From Erythrobacteraceae bacterium CCH12-C2 (GTDB lineage: Bacteria > Pseudomonadota > Alphaproteobacteria > Sphingomonadales > Sphingomonadaceae), in assembly GCA_001556995.1 (NCBI GenBank), contig LSKF01000107.1, positions 1 through 64,000 on the forward strand: a DNA stretch of 64,000 nt, given 5' to 3'. Of this stretch, positions 1 to 6,661 are shown piece after piece; position 1 is the first letter of the stretch, and the number at the start of each line of letters is the position of its first letter. Position numbers and translations under genes: made by a program. A model generated the notes under the pieces. That model was not told where the DNA came from. It searched no databases and saw nothing but the letters and a program-made list of their open reading frames with translations.

Positions 1-118
1 GTTCTCGCATTCCTGCGCCTGCGCCTGATTGACCTCGCCGCCCGGTCAGCGCATAAACGTGCTGGTCACCGTGCCGCGCGGCGAGGTCAATCAGGCGCAG
101 GCGCAGGAATGCGAGAAC
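1..118. repeat. Perfect 41-bp inverted repeat at the window edge (fold-back)
   Basis: Bases 1-41 are the exact reverse complement of bases 78-118, separated by 36 nt. The right arm is inside a coding region that resembles its downstream paralogue, so the right arm is the genuine copy. The left arm breaks that gene with an in-frame stop (26-28). A long perfect inverted repeat at a sequence end is typical of a chimeric or fold-back assembly end; a natural hairpin is less likely. Confidence 0.85.
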
Positions 119-505
119 CGCGCCGATGCCAGCACCATCAGCGGCGAGATCGTGGTGTGCCGTCAGGTTGGCGAGGATACCAGCGCGCTCACCGGCAACC
201 GCGAGGCAACGCAGAAGCGTTACGCGCAGGAGACCATGCTGAAGGGTGCGCCGCGTGCGCCCGAAGCTTTTGGCATTCCGAACCACGGCAATCCGATCGG
301 TTTCGGCAAGGCCCCGCCGCCAGCTTACATCGTCGATTTCCAAGCCCTGCCGACCGCCCCCGCTGGCTCCGACGCCGATCGCATCGCGCGCGGCCTGCCG
401 CCGCTGGGCAAGGATGGCGAATTGTCCGAGGAAGAGGAAAGGGCCCGGCGCGAGGCGGCCGGGATCAAGACCACGGCGCCGCCTCGACCCAAGAAAAAGG
501 GATAG
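29..505 (+). CDS. Conserved hypothetical protein, 5'-truncated, first of two tandem paralogues
   Basis: This is the 3' part of a gene of unknown function. Only the sequence from about base 42 on is trustworthy, because the first 41 bases are the inverted-repeat arm, and the TTG at 29 is an artefact of that arm. The readable protein contains the motif GEIVVCR followed by DTS and a segment REATQKRYAQET. The same pattern occurs in the next gene (GEIVVCR, DTS, REAWLRRYARET), as does a shared PAGSDAxRxAxGL segment near the end. It ends in a charged, lysine-rich tail. The single Cys in GEIVVCR and the upstream ECE Cys are conserved in both copies. The true start and any signal peptide are missing. 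The two genes lie 10 bp apart and are probably co-transcribed. Function unknown; family membership rests on the paralogue comparison. Confidence 0.6.
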   Translation: MTSPPGQRINVLVTVPRGEVNQAQAQECENRADASTISGEIVVCRQVGEDTSALTGNREATQKRYAQETMLKGAPRAPEAFGIPNHGNPIGFGKAPPPAYIVDFQALPTAPAGSDADRIARGLPPLGKDGELSEEEERARREAAGIKTTAPPRPKKKG

Positions 506-515
506 GCTGAGGCGA

Positions 516-1145
516 ATGGGTCGCAACCACGTCGCCGCAGCTTTCCTCGCCGCCATTGCGGCCCTCTGGCCCGCTTTGGCCCTGAACGCGCAGGAGCGGG
601 TTCCGATTGATCTGGGCGATTCGGCCCTCGGCAGTGCGACGCCATCAGGCCCGATCGACATTCTCGTCCCTCCACCCACCACCGAGGCTGCCAATGCCGC
701 GGTGGTCAAGGAATGCGAGGATCAGCGCGAGGCCGGTGTCGTCGGGGGCGAAATCGTGGTGTGCCGTGCGCTGGAGGTCGATACCTCGCAAGCTTACAGC
801 GGCAGTCGCGAGGCATGGCTGCGGCGCTATGCCCGCGAAACGCAAGGCGCGAACACCATTCCCCCGCCCGATGTGGCCGGCCCCGGCATCTTTCGCGGCC
901 CACCCACGATCAGCGGCCTGTGTTTTATCCCGCCCTGCCCGAAAGACCCGGCGCTAATCATCGACGTCGAGGCGATCGAAACCCCGCCCGCAGGCTCCGA
1001 TGCCGAGCGGGTGGCGCAAGGGCTCGCGCCGGTAGAGACGGACGATGCACCGCTCTCCGCCGAAGAACGCCGCCGCAAGGAGGCTGATCTTGGGTTGCCG
1101 GAGGTGCCAAAGGTGGAGGAGCTATCTAAGACCCGTTCGCCCTGA
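516..1145 (+). CDS. Exported hypothetical protein, second tandem paralogue
   Basis: A 209-residue protein of unknown function. The ATG at 516 is chosen because it opens a clear signal peptide (positive MGRNH, then the hydrophobic stretch AAAFLAAIAALWPALA, with likely cleavage near ALNAQ), so a periplasmic or outer-envelope location is likely. The upstream part of the open frame overlaps the previous gene and is not coding. The core carries ECEDQREAG, GEIVVCR and REAWLRRYARET, shared with the gene just upstream; an extra Cys pair (GLCFIPPC) is specific to this copy and could form a disulfide. The C-terminus is charged. The last four codons (Arg-Ser-Pro-stop) lie inside a REP-like element, so the natural end of the protein may have been replaced by repeat sequence. 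Confidence 0.7.
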   Translation: MGRNHVAAAFLAAIAALWPALALNAQERVPIDLGDSALGSATPSGPIDILVPPPTTEAANAAVVKECEDQREAGVVGGEIVVCRALEVDTSQAYSGSREAWLRRYARETQGANTIPPPDVAGPGIFRGPPTISGLCFIPPCPKDPALIIDVEAIETPPAGSDAERVAQGLAPVETDDAPLSAEERRRKEADLGLPEVPKVEELSKTRSP

Positions 1146-1228
1146 GCTTGTCGAAGGGCCGCCCTTCTTCTTCAGCGCGCGCCGAGCTTCAAGAAAGTGC
1201 AGTCCTTCGACAAGCTCAGGGCGAACGG
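1133..1228. repeat. REP-like palindromic element, 25-bp perfect inverted arms
   Basis: The left arm (1133-1157, containing CGCCCTGAGCTTGTCGAAGG) and right arm (1204-1228) are perfect reverse complements over 25 bp, with a 46-nt spacer. This motif is a familiar dispersed extragenic palindrome of Sphingomonadales genomes. It lies between two convergent genes and overlaps the stop of the upstream one. A diverged second copy is at 43639-43731. Confidence 0.85.
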
Positions 1229-1245
1229 AGGTTTGTCCCAAGGCC

Positions 1246-2580
1246 CTAAAGCGGCAAAATCGGCAGCACCAGCGGCTCGCCGGTCAGGCTCTCCGAGCCT
1301 TCGAGCAGCGCCAGCGCGCGGGTGACGTTGGCTTCCTGGCCTTCATGCGTGACCATCGCCACCATCACATCCGCGCCTTCATCCGCCCCGCGCCCCTGCT
1401 GGATCAGGCTTTCGATCGAGACATCCCCGTCGCGCATCGCGGCGGTGATCTCGGCGAGCACGCCGGGGCGATCCTTGACCATGAACCTGAGGTAGGTGCG
1501 TTCGGTGCGGTGGCCGGGTTCGGCGGGCGGGAGCGCGGCGAGCTGGGCGACGGGGATCGAAAAGGGCGCGCCCACTTCGTCGCGGGCGATGTCGATGAGG
1601 TCCGCGGCAACCGCGCTCGCGGTCGGCCCATCGCCCGCGCCTGCGCCCTGAAACAGCAGGCGCCCTGAGAAATTGCCCTCGGCCACCACGGCATTGGTTG
1701 GGCCATCGACCGCGCTCAGCGGGTGGCCCTTGGCGACGAGGCAAGGGCGGACGCGCTGGAGCAAGCGGGGGCCTTCGGGGGTGTCTTCCACATCCGCCTC
1801 GCCGATCAGGCGAATGACGAAACCGAGCGCCGCGGCCTGCGCGATATCGGCGGCCCGCACCTGTGTAATGCCGGAGACCCGCACGCCTGCGAAATCGACG
1901 CGGGTGCCGAACCCGATCGCGGCGAGGATGGCCAGCTTGTGCGCCGCATCCACGCCTTCGATGTCGAAAGCCGGGTCCGCCTCGGCAAATCCCAAGCGCT
2001 GCGCCTCGGCCAGCACATCGGCAAAGTCTGCGCCGGTGCGCTCCATCGTCGAGAGGATGTAATTGCAGGTGCCGTTGAGGATGCCATACACCTTGGTCAG
2101 CGCGTTGGCCGAGGTGCCTTCGCGCAGGCCCTTGATCACCGGGATACCGCCCGCGACCGCTGCCTCGAACTTCAATGGCATGTTATGCGCTTCGGCGATT
2201 TCGGCCAGTTCCAAACCATGATGCGCGATCATCGCCTTGTTGGCGGTGACGAGGCCCTTGCCCGCCCCCAGCGCTGCGCGTGAGCAGGCGAGTGCCGGAC
2301 CGTCCGACCCGCCGACCAGCTCCACCACCACATCGACATCATCGCGCCGGGCGAGGGCGATCATGTCGTCCTCCCATGCGAAGCGGGTAATATCGACGCC
2401 GCGATCCTTGCCGCGATCGCGCGCGCTCACCGCCACGACCTCGATCGGCCGCCCGGCGCGCGCGGCGATCAGCTTTGCGTTGGTATCCAGAAGCCGGATA
2501 ACGCCCGCGCCCACCGTGCCGAGGCCGGCAATGGCGATGCGCAGGGGGGCGGGGGCAGATGCGGTCAAGCGGCTCTCCAT
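1246..2580 (-). CDS. hom: Homoserine dehydrogenase
   Basis: Cytoplasmic enzyme that reduces aspartate-4-semialdehyde to homoserine with NAD(P)H, the branch point to threonine, isoleucine and methionine. The 444-residue protein shows the Rossmann nucleotide-binding motif GLGTVGAG (about residues 19-26) and VTANKAMIAHHG (about 111-122) with the catalytic-domain lysine. A C-terminal ACT domain begins around TYLRFMVKDRPGVLAEI (about residue 360 on), which in this family mediates threonine feedback inhibition. Length and order match the monofunctional HD-ACT form, with no aspartokinase fusion. The ATG at 2580 leaves a short extension before the Rossmann fold, which is normal. The gene stands alone on the minus strand and ends close to the REP-like element. 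Confidence 0.95.
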   Translation of the reverse strand: MESRLTASAPAPLRIAIAGLGTVGAGVIRLLDTNAKLIAARAGRPIEVVAVSARDRGKDRGVDITRFAWEDDMIALARRDDVDVVVELVGGSDGPALACSRAALGAGKGLVTANKAMIAHHGLELAEIAEAHNMPLKFEAAVAGGIPVIKGLREGTSANALTKVYGILNGTCNYILSTMERTGADFADVLAEAQRLGFAEADPAFDIEGVDAAHKLAILAAIGFGTRVDFAGVRVSGITQVRAADIAQAAALGFVIRLIGEADVEDTPEGPRLLQRVRPCLVAKGHPLSAVDGPTNAVVAEGNFSGRLLFQGAGAGDGPTASAVAADLIDIARDEVGAPFSIPVAQLAALPPAEPGHRTERTYLRFMVKDRPGVLAEITAAMRDGDVSIESLIQQGRGADEGADVMVAMVTHEGQEANVTRALALLEGSESLTGEPLVLPILPL

Positions 2581-2637
2581 AAAATAACGGAAATGCCGCT
2601 TACCCGCCGCGCGCGTCCGGTCAAGCTGCGAGGGCCA

Positions 2638-3519
2638 CTAGTTGGTCTGCGTGACTCGCCGCTCGCATGGGCCAAGCTGGCTGATGACATAGGCATAGTC
2701 CCCCGCCGCCAAGCGCCGTTCGTCAGCCTCGCGCGAGAGGTTGGCGCTACTGGGGAGCTGGGCGGGGAGAGAACAGGCGAGGCGGTACCAGCGCAGGGTT
2801 TCGGGCGCGGGCGGGCGGGCGGATGAATCGATGATCTCGCCCCACGACACGCCCCATTGCGGGCGCTGCCCCGGACGGCGCAGGATCGTCAGCGACACCG
2901 GCGCGCGGGTGTCGGTTGCCAGAAAAACCTGCGTTTCCGATTCGCCCGTCAAGGTGCCCGCCACCGCCAGCGCATCGCTGATCCCTGTGATCCGCGGCGG
3001 CGCATCGGGGCTGTAAAGCTCGGTCAGGATCGGGCGCAGGCGAGCTTCGAGCGCGGGCGTGAAGGGCAGGTGTGCCCCGGGGGCGACCAGCCGCACTTCG
3101 CCTGCGCGGCCCGGGACATTGTCAGCAAACAGCAGAAACGCACGTTTTTTCAGCTTCGGCACCTTGCCCTTGGGGTCGAGCGGCACGTCCACCAGATAGG
3201 CCAGACTGCTCCCGACTGATCCCTGCCCGGCGATCAACGCGACCGTTTGCGCCTGAATATAAAGCCGTGCGAATCCCGGCGGGAGACCCGGCGCGCGATC
3301 CGGCTTGAGCGCCGTCTGGCTGCGAATCTGCGCATGGATGACAAGGTCTGCCTGTTCGGCAAGGGTCGCAAGGTCGGCATAGGTTGGCCCGTCATTTGTA
3401 GCCACCGCAAGCTGCGGCTGGGCTTGCGCATGCAGCGGCGAGAGCACCGCGGGCCCCGCCAAAAGCACCAGCAGCGCGCTGAAAACCGGCGTTAATTCAA
3501 CTTTAAGGTATGGCTTCAT
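2638..3519 (-). CDS. Exported hypothetical protein
   Basis: A 293-residue protein of unknown function. The ATG at 3519 is preferred over the longer frame because it opens a good signal peptide (MKPYLKVELTPVFSALLVLLAG, cleavage near LHAQA), so the protein is probably periplasmic. The mature part begins with a segment TYADLATLAEQADLVIHAQI and a basic stretch KVPKLKKRAFLLFADN, and near its C-terminus has two Cys (ACSLP and GPCERR) that could pair. No enzymatic motif is recognisable. It precedes hom on the same strand with 57 bp between them, so co-transcription is possible but not indicated by function. It looks like a lineage-restricted gene. Confidence 0.7.
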   Translation of the reverse strand: MKPYLKVELTPVFSALLVLLAGPAVLSPLHAQAQPQLAVATNDGPTYADLATLAEQADLVIHAQIRSQTALKPDRAPGLPPGFARLYIQAQTVALIAGQGSVGSSLAYLVDVPLDPKGKVPKLKKRAFLLFADNVPGRAGEVRLVAPGAHLPFTPALEARLRPILTELYSPDAPPRITGISDALAVAGTLTGESETQVFLATDTRAPVSLTILRRPGQRPQWGVSWGEIIDSSARPPAPETLRWYRLACSLPAQLPSSANLSREADERRLAAGDYAYVISQLGPCERRVTQTN

Positions 3520-3888
3520 CGTGGTATCCGTATCCCGGTGGCTGGCCCTTGCTTTACCAGTCCTGATTGCACATGGCTCGCAGTGAATTTGTAATGAACC
3601 GCAAAAGGGTTTGATCGGGTAGGGGTTGCCCGTTAAAGCCCCCACTAGCTAGGAACACGGAATTGGGGACACAAGCCGTGTGACAAGCTGAGGTTGCGCG
3701 CTGGGCATATCGTTCAGGGCGTGCCAGCCGGGATGAAACAAAGCTGTGCGGATTGGCGCGACTTTGTAATCTCATGACCGGCGTGGGAGGACCGAAATTA
3801 CCGGGATCCGCTCACCGGCGTTTTCAGCCGGGGGGTGGGGAGTGTGCCGATCTGATTGATCGGCGAATATTTGGAGAGATAGCGCTGG
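3520..3888. other. Intergenic region upstream of tonB operon
   Basis: About 370 bp between the divergent exported-protein gene and tonB. It must hold both promoters. Open frames here have no plausible protein composition. A ribosome-binding site resembling GGAGAG lies at about 3872-3877, just upstream of the tonB ATG. I see no clear Fur box, repeat or RNA gene. Confidence 0.5.
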
Positions 3889-4566
3889 ATGTCCTACGCT
3901 GACCAACAACAAGGCTTGACCGGATCTAAGCTCGCGGCCCTGATCATCGCATTGGCGATCGTCGGTGGCATCGGGGCGGTTATGGTGATCGGCCTTGCCA
4001 TCAACGCCGTTAAGCAGGTCGTCGAAAAAGTGACGACCGTCGACATCGAAGAGCCGCCGCCGCCCGAGGAGCCGGAAGAAACGCCGCCGCCGCCGGATCA
4101 ACCGACGTCGCCGCCGCCCCCGGTCGCGCCGCCGCCGCCGATCAACATCGCGCCCGCGCCGCCGCCGATCCAGACGCAGCCGACCATTCCGCCGCCGTCT
4201 CCGCCAGCCTTGCGGATTCCGCCGCCGGCGCCGGTTGCCGCGCCTCCGGCTCCGCCGCCAGCGCCCTCGAAGGCCCGTGGTGCCCGGACGAAGAACGAGC
4301 GCAGCTGGGCCGCGCGCATTCAGGAGAACTATCCTGCCCGCGCCCTGCGTGAAGAAATCGAAGGCACTGTCGGTGTGCGCGTGACTGTGACCGCTGATGG
4401 TCGCGCTTCGGGTTGCTCGGTCACCTCGTCAAGCGGTTCGGACATCCTCGATGCCGCCGCATGTCAGGGGATGGAGCGCTATGCGCGGTTCGATCCGGCA
4501 CTTGATGCCGCCGGCAACCCCACGACCGACACCTATTCGACCCGCATTACCTACAAACTGAACTGA
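3889..4566 (+). CDS. tonB: TonB family energy transducer
   Basis: A 225-residue inner-membrane protein that carries proton-motive energy from ExbB/ExbD to TonB-dependent outer-membrane receptors. It has a short cytoplasmic N-terminus, one transmembrane segment (about residues 15-40, AALIIALAIVGGIGAVMVIGLAI), a long proline-rich periplasmic spacer (about 55-130, many PPPP runs with acidic EEPEE blocks) and a TonB_C domain (about 140-225, YPARALREEIEGTVGVRVTV). The domain ends in the usual ITYKLN strand. Two Cys (SGCSV, AACQG) lie in the C-terminal domain. It is first in an operon with exbB and two exbD genes, the usual arrangement for a dedicated TonB system in Sphingomonadales, which carry many TonB receptors. 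Confidence 0.93.
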   Translation: MSYADQQQGLTGSKLAALIIALAIVGGIGAVMVIGLAINAVKQVVEKVTTVDIEEPPPPEEPEETPPPPDQPTSPPPPVAPPPPINIAPAPPPIQTQPTIPPPSPPALRIPPPAPVAAPPAPPPAPSKARGARTKNERSWAARIQENYPARALREEIEGTVGVRVTVTADGRASGCSVTSSSGSDILDAAACQGMERYARFDPALDAAGNPTTDTYSTRITYKLN

Positions 4567-4633
4567 CGGATCAAAGGGGCTGGCGGCCGAGCCGCAAGTC
4601 TCAGGGACAATTCTTTCAAGAGGACTATTCGCA

Positions 4634-5395
4634 ATGAACCTTTATCTTCTCGCCGCCGCTGCCGGTGAAGCTGCTCCTGAAAACAAGTTCGGCTTCATTG
4701 AAGCCATGAAGGAAGGCGGCCCGGTTGCCTGGTCGATCCTCACCGTCATGGTCATCATGTCGGTCGGCTCGTTCTACATCATGTTCACCAAGCTGTTCGA
4801 GCAGAACAAGATCCTGAGCCAGTACAAGACCGTCCAGTCCTCGTTCTGGCGTGCTGCCAGCCTGAAGGAAGGCGCGACCAAGCTGGACAAGGACAGCGCA
4901 TGGCGTCAGCTCGCCGATGACGCCATCAAGGCGCAGGACGAGCATGGCAAGATGGTCGATGCGCTCGAATCGCATGACTACATGCACGGTTCGCTGCAGC
5001 GTTCGGAAGATTCGATCAACGCCGTGCTCGCAGGCGGCCTGCCGTTCCTCGCCACCGTGGGTGCGACCGCGCCGTTCGTTGGTCTGCTCGGCACCGTGAT
5101 CGGGATCTACCGCGCGCTGATCAACATCGGCATCGCTGGTTCGGCCTCGATCGACAAGGTTGCTGGCCCGGTCGGTGAAGCGCTGATCATGACCGCGATC
5201 GGTCTGCTCGTCGCCGTGCCTGCGGTGCTCGCGTTCAACTGGCTGCAGTCGCGCAACCGTCGCATCGCCGCCCTGCTCGCCACGTTCTCGAACGATCTGC
5301 TGGCCTACATGAACTCGAACGGCGCTGTGAAGCCGGCGGTTTCGGCTGCGGCTCCGGCCAAGCCCGCCGCCGCGCCTGCCAAGGCGAAGGCCTGA
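4634..5395 (+). CDS. exbB: MotA/TolQ/ExbB proton channel family protein
   Basis: A 253-residue inner-membrane stator subunit that forms the proton channel with ExbD and drives TonB. Three membrane segments are visible: about residues 30-55 (VAWSILTVMVIMSVGSFYIM), about 135-160 (FLATVGATAPFVGLLGTVIGIY, the family signature with conserved Gly/Thr) and about 178-200 (ALIMTAIGLLVAVPAVLAFNW). The C-terminal tail is Ala/Pro/Lys-rich (AAPAKPAAAPAKAKA) and probably disordered. The start at 4634 follows AAGAGG (4617-4622). It sits 67 bp after tonB in the same operon. TolQ is an alternative by fold, but the adjacent TonB and the absence of tolA/tolB argue for ExbB. Confidence 0.92.
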   Translation: MNLYLLAAAAGEAAPENKFGFIEAMKEGGPVAWSILTVMVIMSVGSFYIMFTKLFEQNKILSQYKTVQSSFWRAASLKEGATKLDKDSAWRQLADDAIKAQDEHGKMVDALESHDYMHGSLQRSEDSINAVLAGGLPFLATVGATAPFVGLLGTVIGIYRALINIGIAGSASIDKVAGPVGEALIMTAIGLLVAVPAVLAFNWLQSRNRRIAALLATFSNDLLAYMNSNGAVKPAVSAAAPAKPAAAPAKAKA

Positions 5396-5442
5396 TCGCC
5401 GATTGCCGGTCGGGGGCGGCCCAAACACCGTCCCCTCCGGTC

Positions 5443-5476
5443 CTCACAAAACCCGGCAGCGCCTGCGTTTTGTGAG
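5443..5476. promoter_or_regulatory. Intra-operon hairpin between exbB and exbD1
   Basis: Perfect 9-bp stem CTCACAAAA (5443-5451) / TTTTGTGAG (5468-5476) with a GC-rich 16-nt loop, in the 123-nt gap between exbB and the first exbD. No T-run follows on the plus strand, so an mRNA-stabilising or attenuating hairpin is more likely than a full terminator. Effect inferred only. Confidence 0.45.
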
Positions 5477-5518
5477 CACATCACACAGTCAAGCACTTTG
5501 ACAGGCTAGGAATTTACA

Positions 5519-6049
5519 ATGGCGATTTCGACGGGAGGCGGGGCCGATACCCCACTGTCCGACATCAACACCACGCCGCTGGTGGACGTGATGCTGGTGC
5601 TCCTGATCATCTTCCTCATCGCGGTTCCGGTGGCGATTCAGACGATCGAAAAGCTGGAAATCCCGGTGTTTGAATCGGTCGAATCGAAGGACAAGGTCGA
5701 AAACCTGCTCCTCACCGTCAGCACCACCGATGATGGTGGCCGCAGCGCGGGTGAACCGGGCTTTACCGGTGCCAGCCGCAATGGCGAATGCCGGGTCTAC
5801 TTCAACAACATCACGCCCGTGACCTCGGAAGAGCTCTACGATCAGGCCTTCAACCGGCTTGACGCGATCGTGAAGCGGGCAGGCGGACCCGAGGCCCTGA
5901 TGGCTGAGCCGGACCTGATCCCGCAGGTGCACATCCGCGGCGACGTGAACGCGCCATGGCGCTGCATCGCCGGGGCGATCTACAACATTCAGGCCGCTGG
6001 CTATCCGACCGTTGGGTTTATTTCGAACCCGGTCGAGCCTGGTATCTGA
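5519..6049 (+). CDS. exbD: ExbD/TolR family biopolymer transport protein, long form
   Basis: A 176-residue protein with one N-terminal transmembrane helix (about residues 20-42, LVDVMLVLLIIFLIAVPVAI). Asp23 in the TPLVDVML motif is the proton-carrying residue of this family. The periplasmic domain is longer than in standard ExbD (about 140 residues): it has a Gly/Ser-rich insertion after the first strand and two Cys (ECRVYF and PWRCIAG) that could form a disulfide. It ends with the usual VGFISNP-type strand. It is followed 32 bp later by a second, standard-length exbD. Two ExbD paralogues behind one ExbB are common in proteobacteria with many TonB receptors. Distinct roles for the two are not determined by the sequence. 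Confidence 0.88.
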   Translation: MAISTGGGADTPLSDINTTPLVDVMLVLLIIFLIAVPVAIQTIEKLEIPVFESVESKDKVENLLLTVSTTDDGGRSAGEPGFTGASRNGECRVYFNNITPVTSEELYDQAFNRLDAIVKRAGGPEALMAEPDLIPQVHIRGDVNAPWRCIAGAIYNIQAAGYPTVGFISNPVEPGI

Positions 6050-6081
6050 TCCGCCACGTGGCGATTTAAGGAGTAACTGAC

Positions 6082-6513
6082 ATGGGTATGGCTGGAGGCA
6101 AGCTCGATGGCGAGCCGATGATGGACATGAACATGACGCCGCTGATCGATGTTTTGCTCGTTCTGCTGATCATGTTCATCATCACCATTCCGGTAGCGAC
6201 CCACTCGGTCGATATCGACCTGCCGCAGGGCAACCCCCCGCCGCAGGACATCGTGATCGATCCGGTGAAGAACAAGCTGATCCTGACCACGCAGGATGCG
6301 ATCCTGTGGAACGGCACTCCGGTGACCGAAGGCCAGCTGATCACGCTGCTGAACGAAACGACCGGCATGAACCCGGAGCCCGAGCTCCAGTTTGAGCCGG
6401 AAGCGCTGGCGAGCTATGAGATCACCGCGCGCGTGCTGAACGACATCAAGAACTCGGGCGTGACCAAGTTCGGGTTCGTCGGCAACGAAAAGTACCGCCA
6501 GTTCGGCAAGTAA
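6082..6513 (+). CDS. exbD: ExbD/TolR family biopolymer transport protein, short form
   Basis: A 143-residue protein of ordinary ExbD length. The single N-terminal membrane helix (about residues 19-42) carries the key Asp23 in TPLIDVLLVLLIMFIITIPV. The periplasmic domain (about 50-143) ends with GVTKFGFVGNEKYRQFGK, typical of the family. The start at 6082 is supported by AAGGAG at 6068-6073. It is the last gene of the tonB-exbB-exbD-exbD operon and is followed by a strong terminator about 65 bp downstream. Confidence 0.92.
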   Translation: MGMAGGKLDGEPMMDMNMTPLIDVLLVLLIMFIITIPVATHSVDIDLPQGNPPPQDIVIDPVKNKLILTTQDAILWNGTPVTEGQLITLLNETTGMNPEPELQFEPEALASYEITARVLNDIKNSGVTKFGFVGNEKYRQFGK

Positions 6514-6578
6514 GCGCTGACATACCGTGTTGCCCGGCCATCGCCGGGTCATCGCGTGGTCATTGCACCATCATCAAG

Positions 6579-6610
6579 GGGCGCTGCGGGGTTCTCGCGG
6601 CGCCCTTTTT
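6579..6610 (+). terminator. Rho-independent terminator of the tonB-exb operon
   Basis: Stem GGGCGCTGCG (6579-6588) / CGCGGCGCCC (6596-6605), one G-U pair, 7-nt loop, followed directly by TTTTT (6606-6610). Confidence 0.88.
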
Positions 6611-6623
6611 GCTTGAGCGGCAG

Positions 6624-6639
6624 TGTTTCACGTGAAACA
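6624..6639. promoter_or_regulatory. parS: parS centromere-like site
   Basis: TGTTTCACGTGAAACA is a perfect 16-bp palindrome identical to the widely conserved chromosomal parS consensus bound by ParB. It lies in the intergenic space between the exb terminator and the helicase gene, as expected for a functional site. parS sites cluster near the replication origin, and mipZ, whose product binds ParB, lies about 4.3 kb away. Identity is by consensus match; binding is inferred. Confidence 0.85.
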
Positions 6640-6661
6640 TTTCACGAACATCGGGCGGTCG

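Noticed and set aside
3492..3506. TTAA-N7-TTAA, a perfect CtrA-box pattern
   Set aside because: It lies 13-27 bp inside the coding start of the exported-protein gene, not in a promoter, and such short AT motifs arise by chance.
6053..6064. CGCCACGTGGCG palindrome, looked at as a second parS
   Set aside because: The flanks do not match the parS consensus (needs GTTTCACGTGAAAC); it is probably an incidental palindrome after exbD1.
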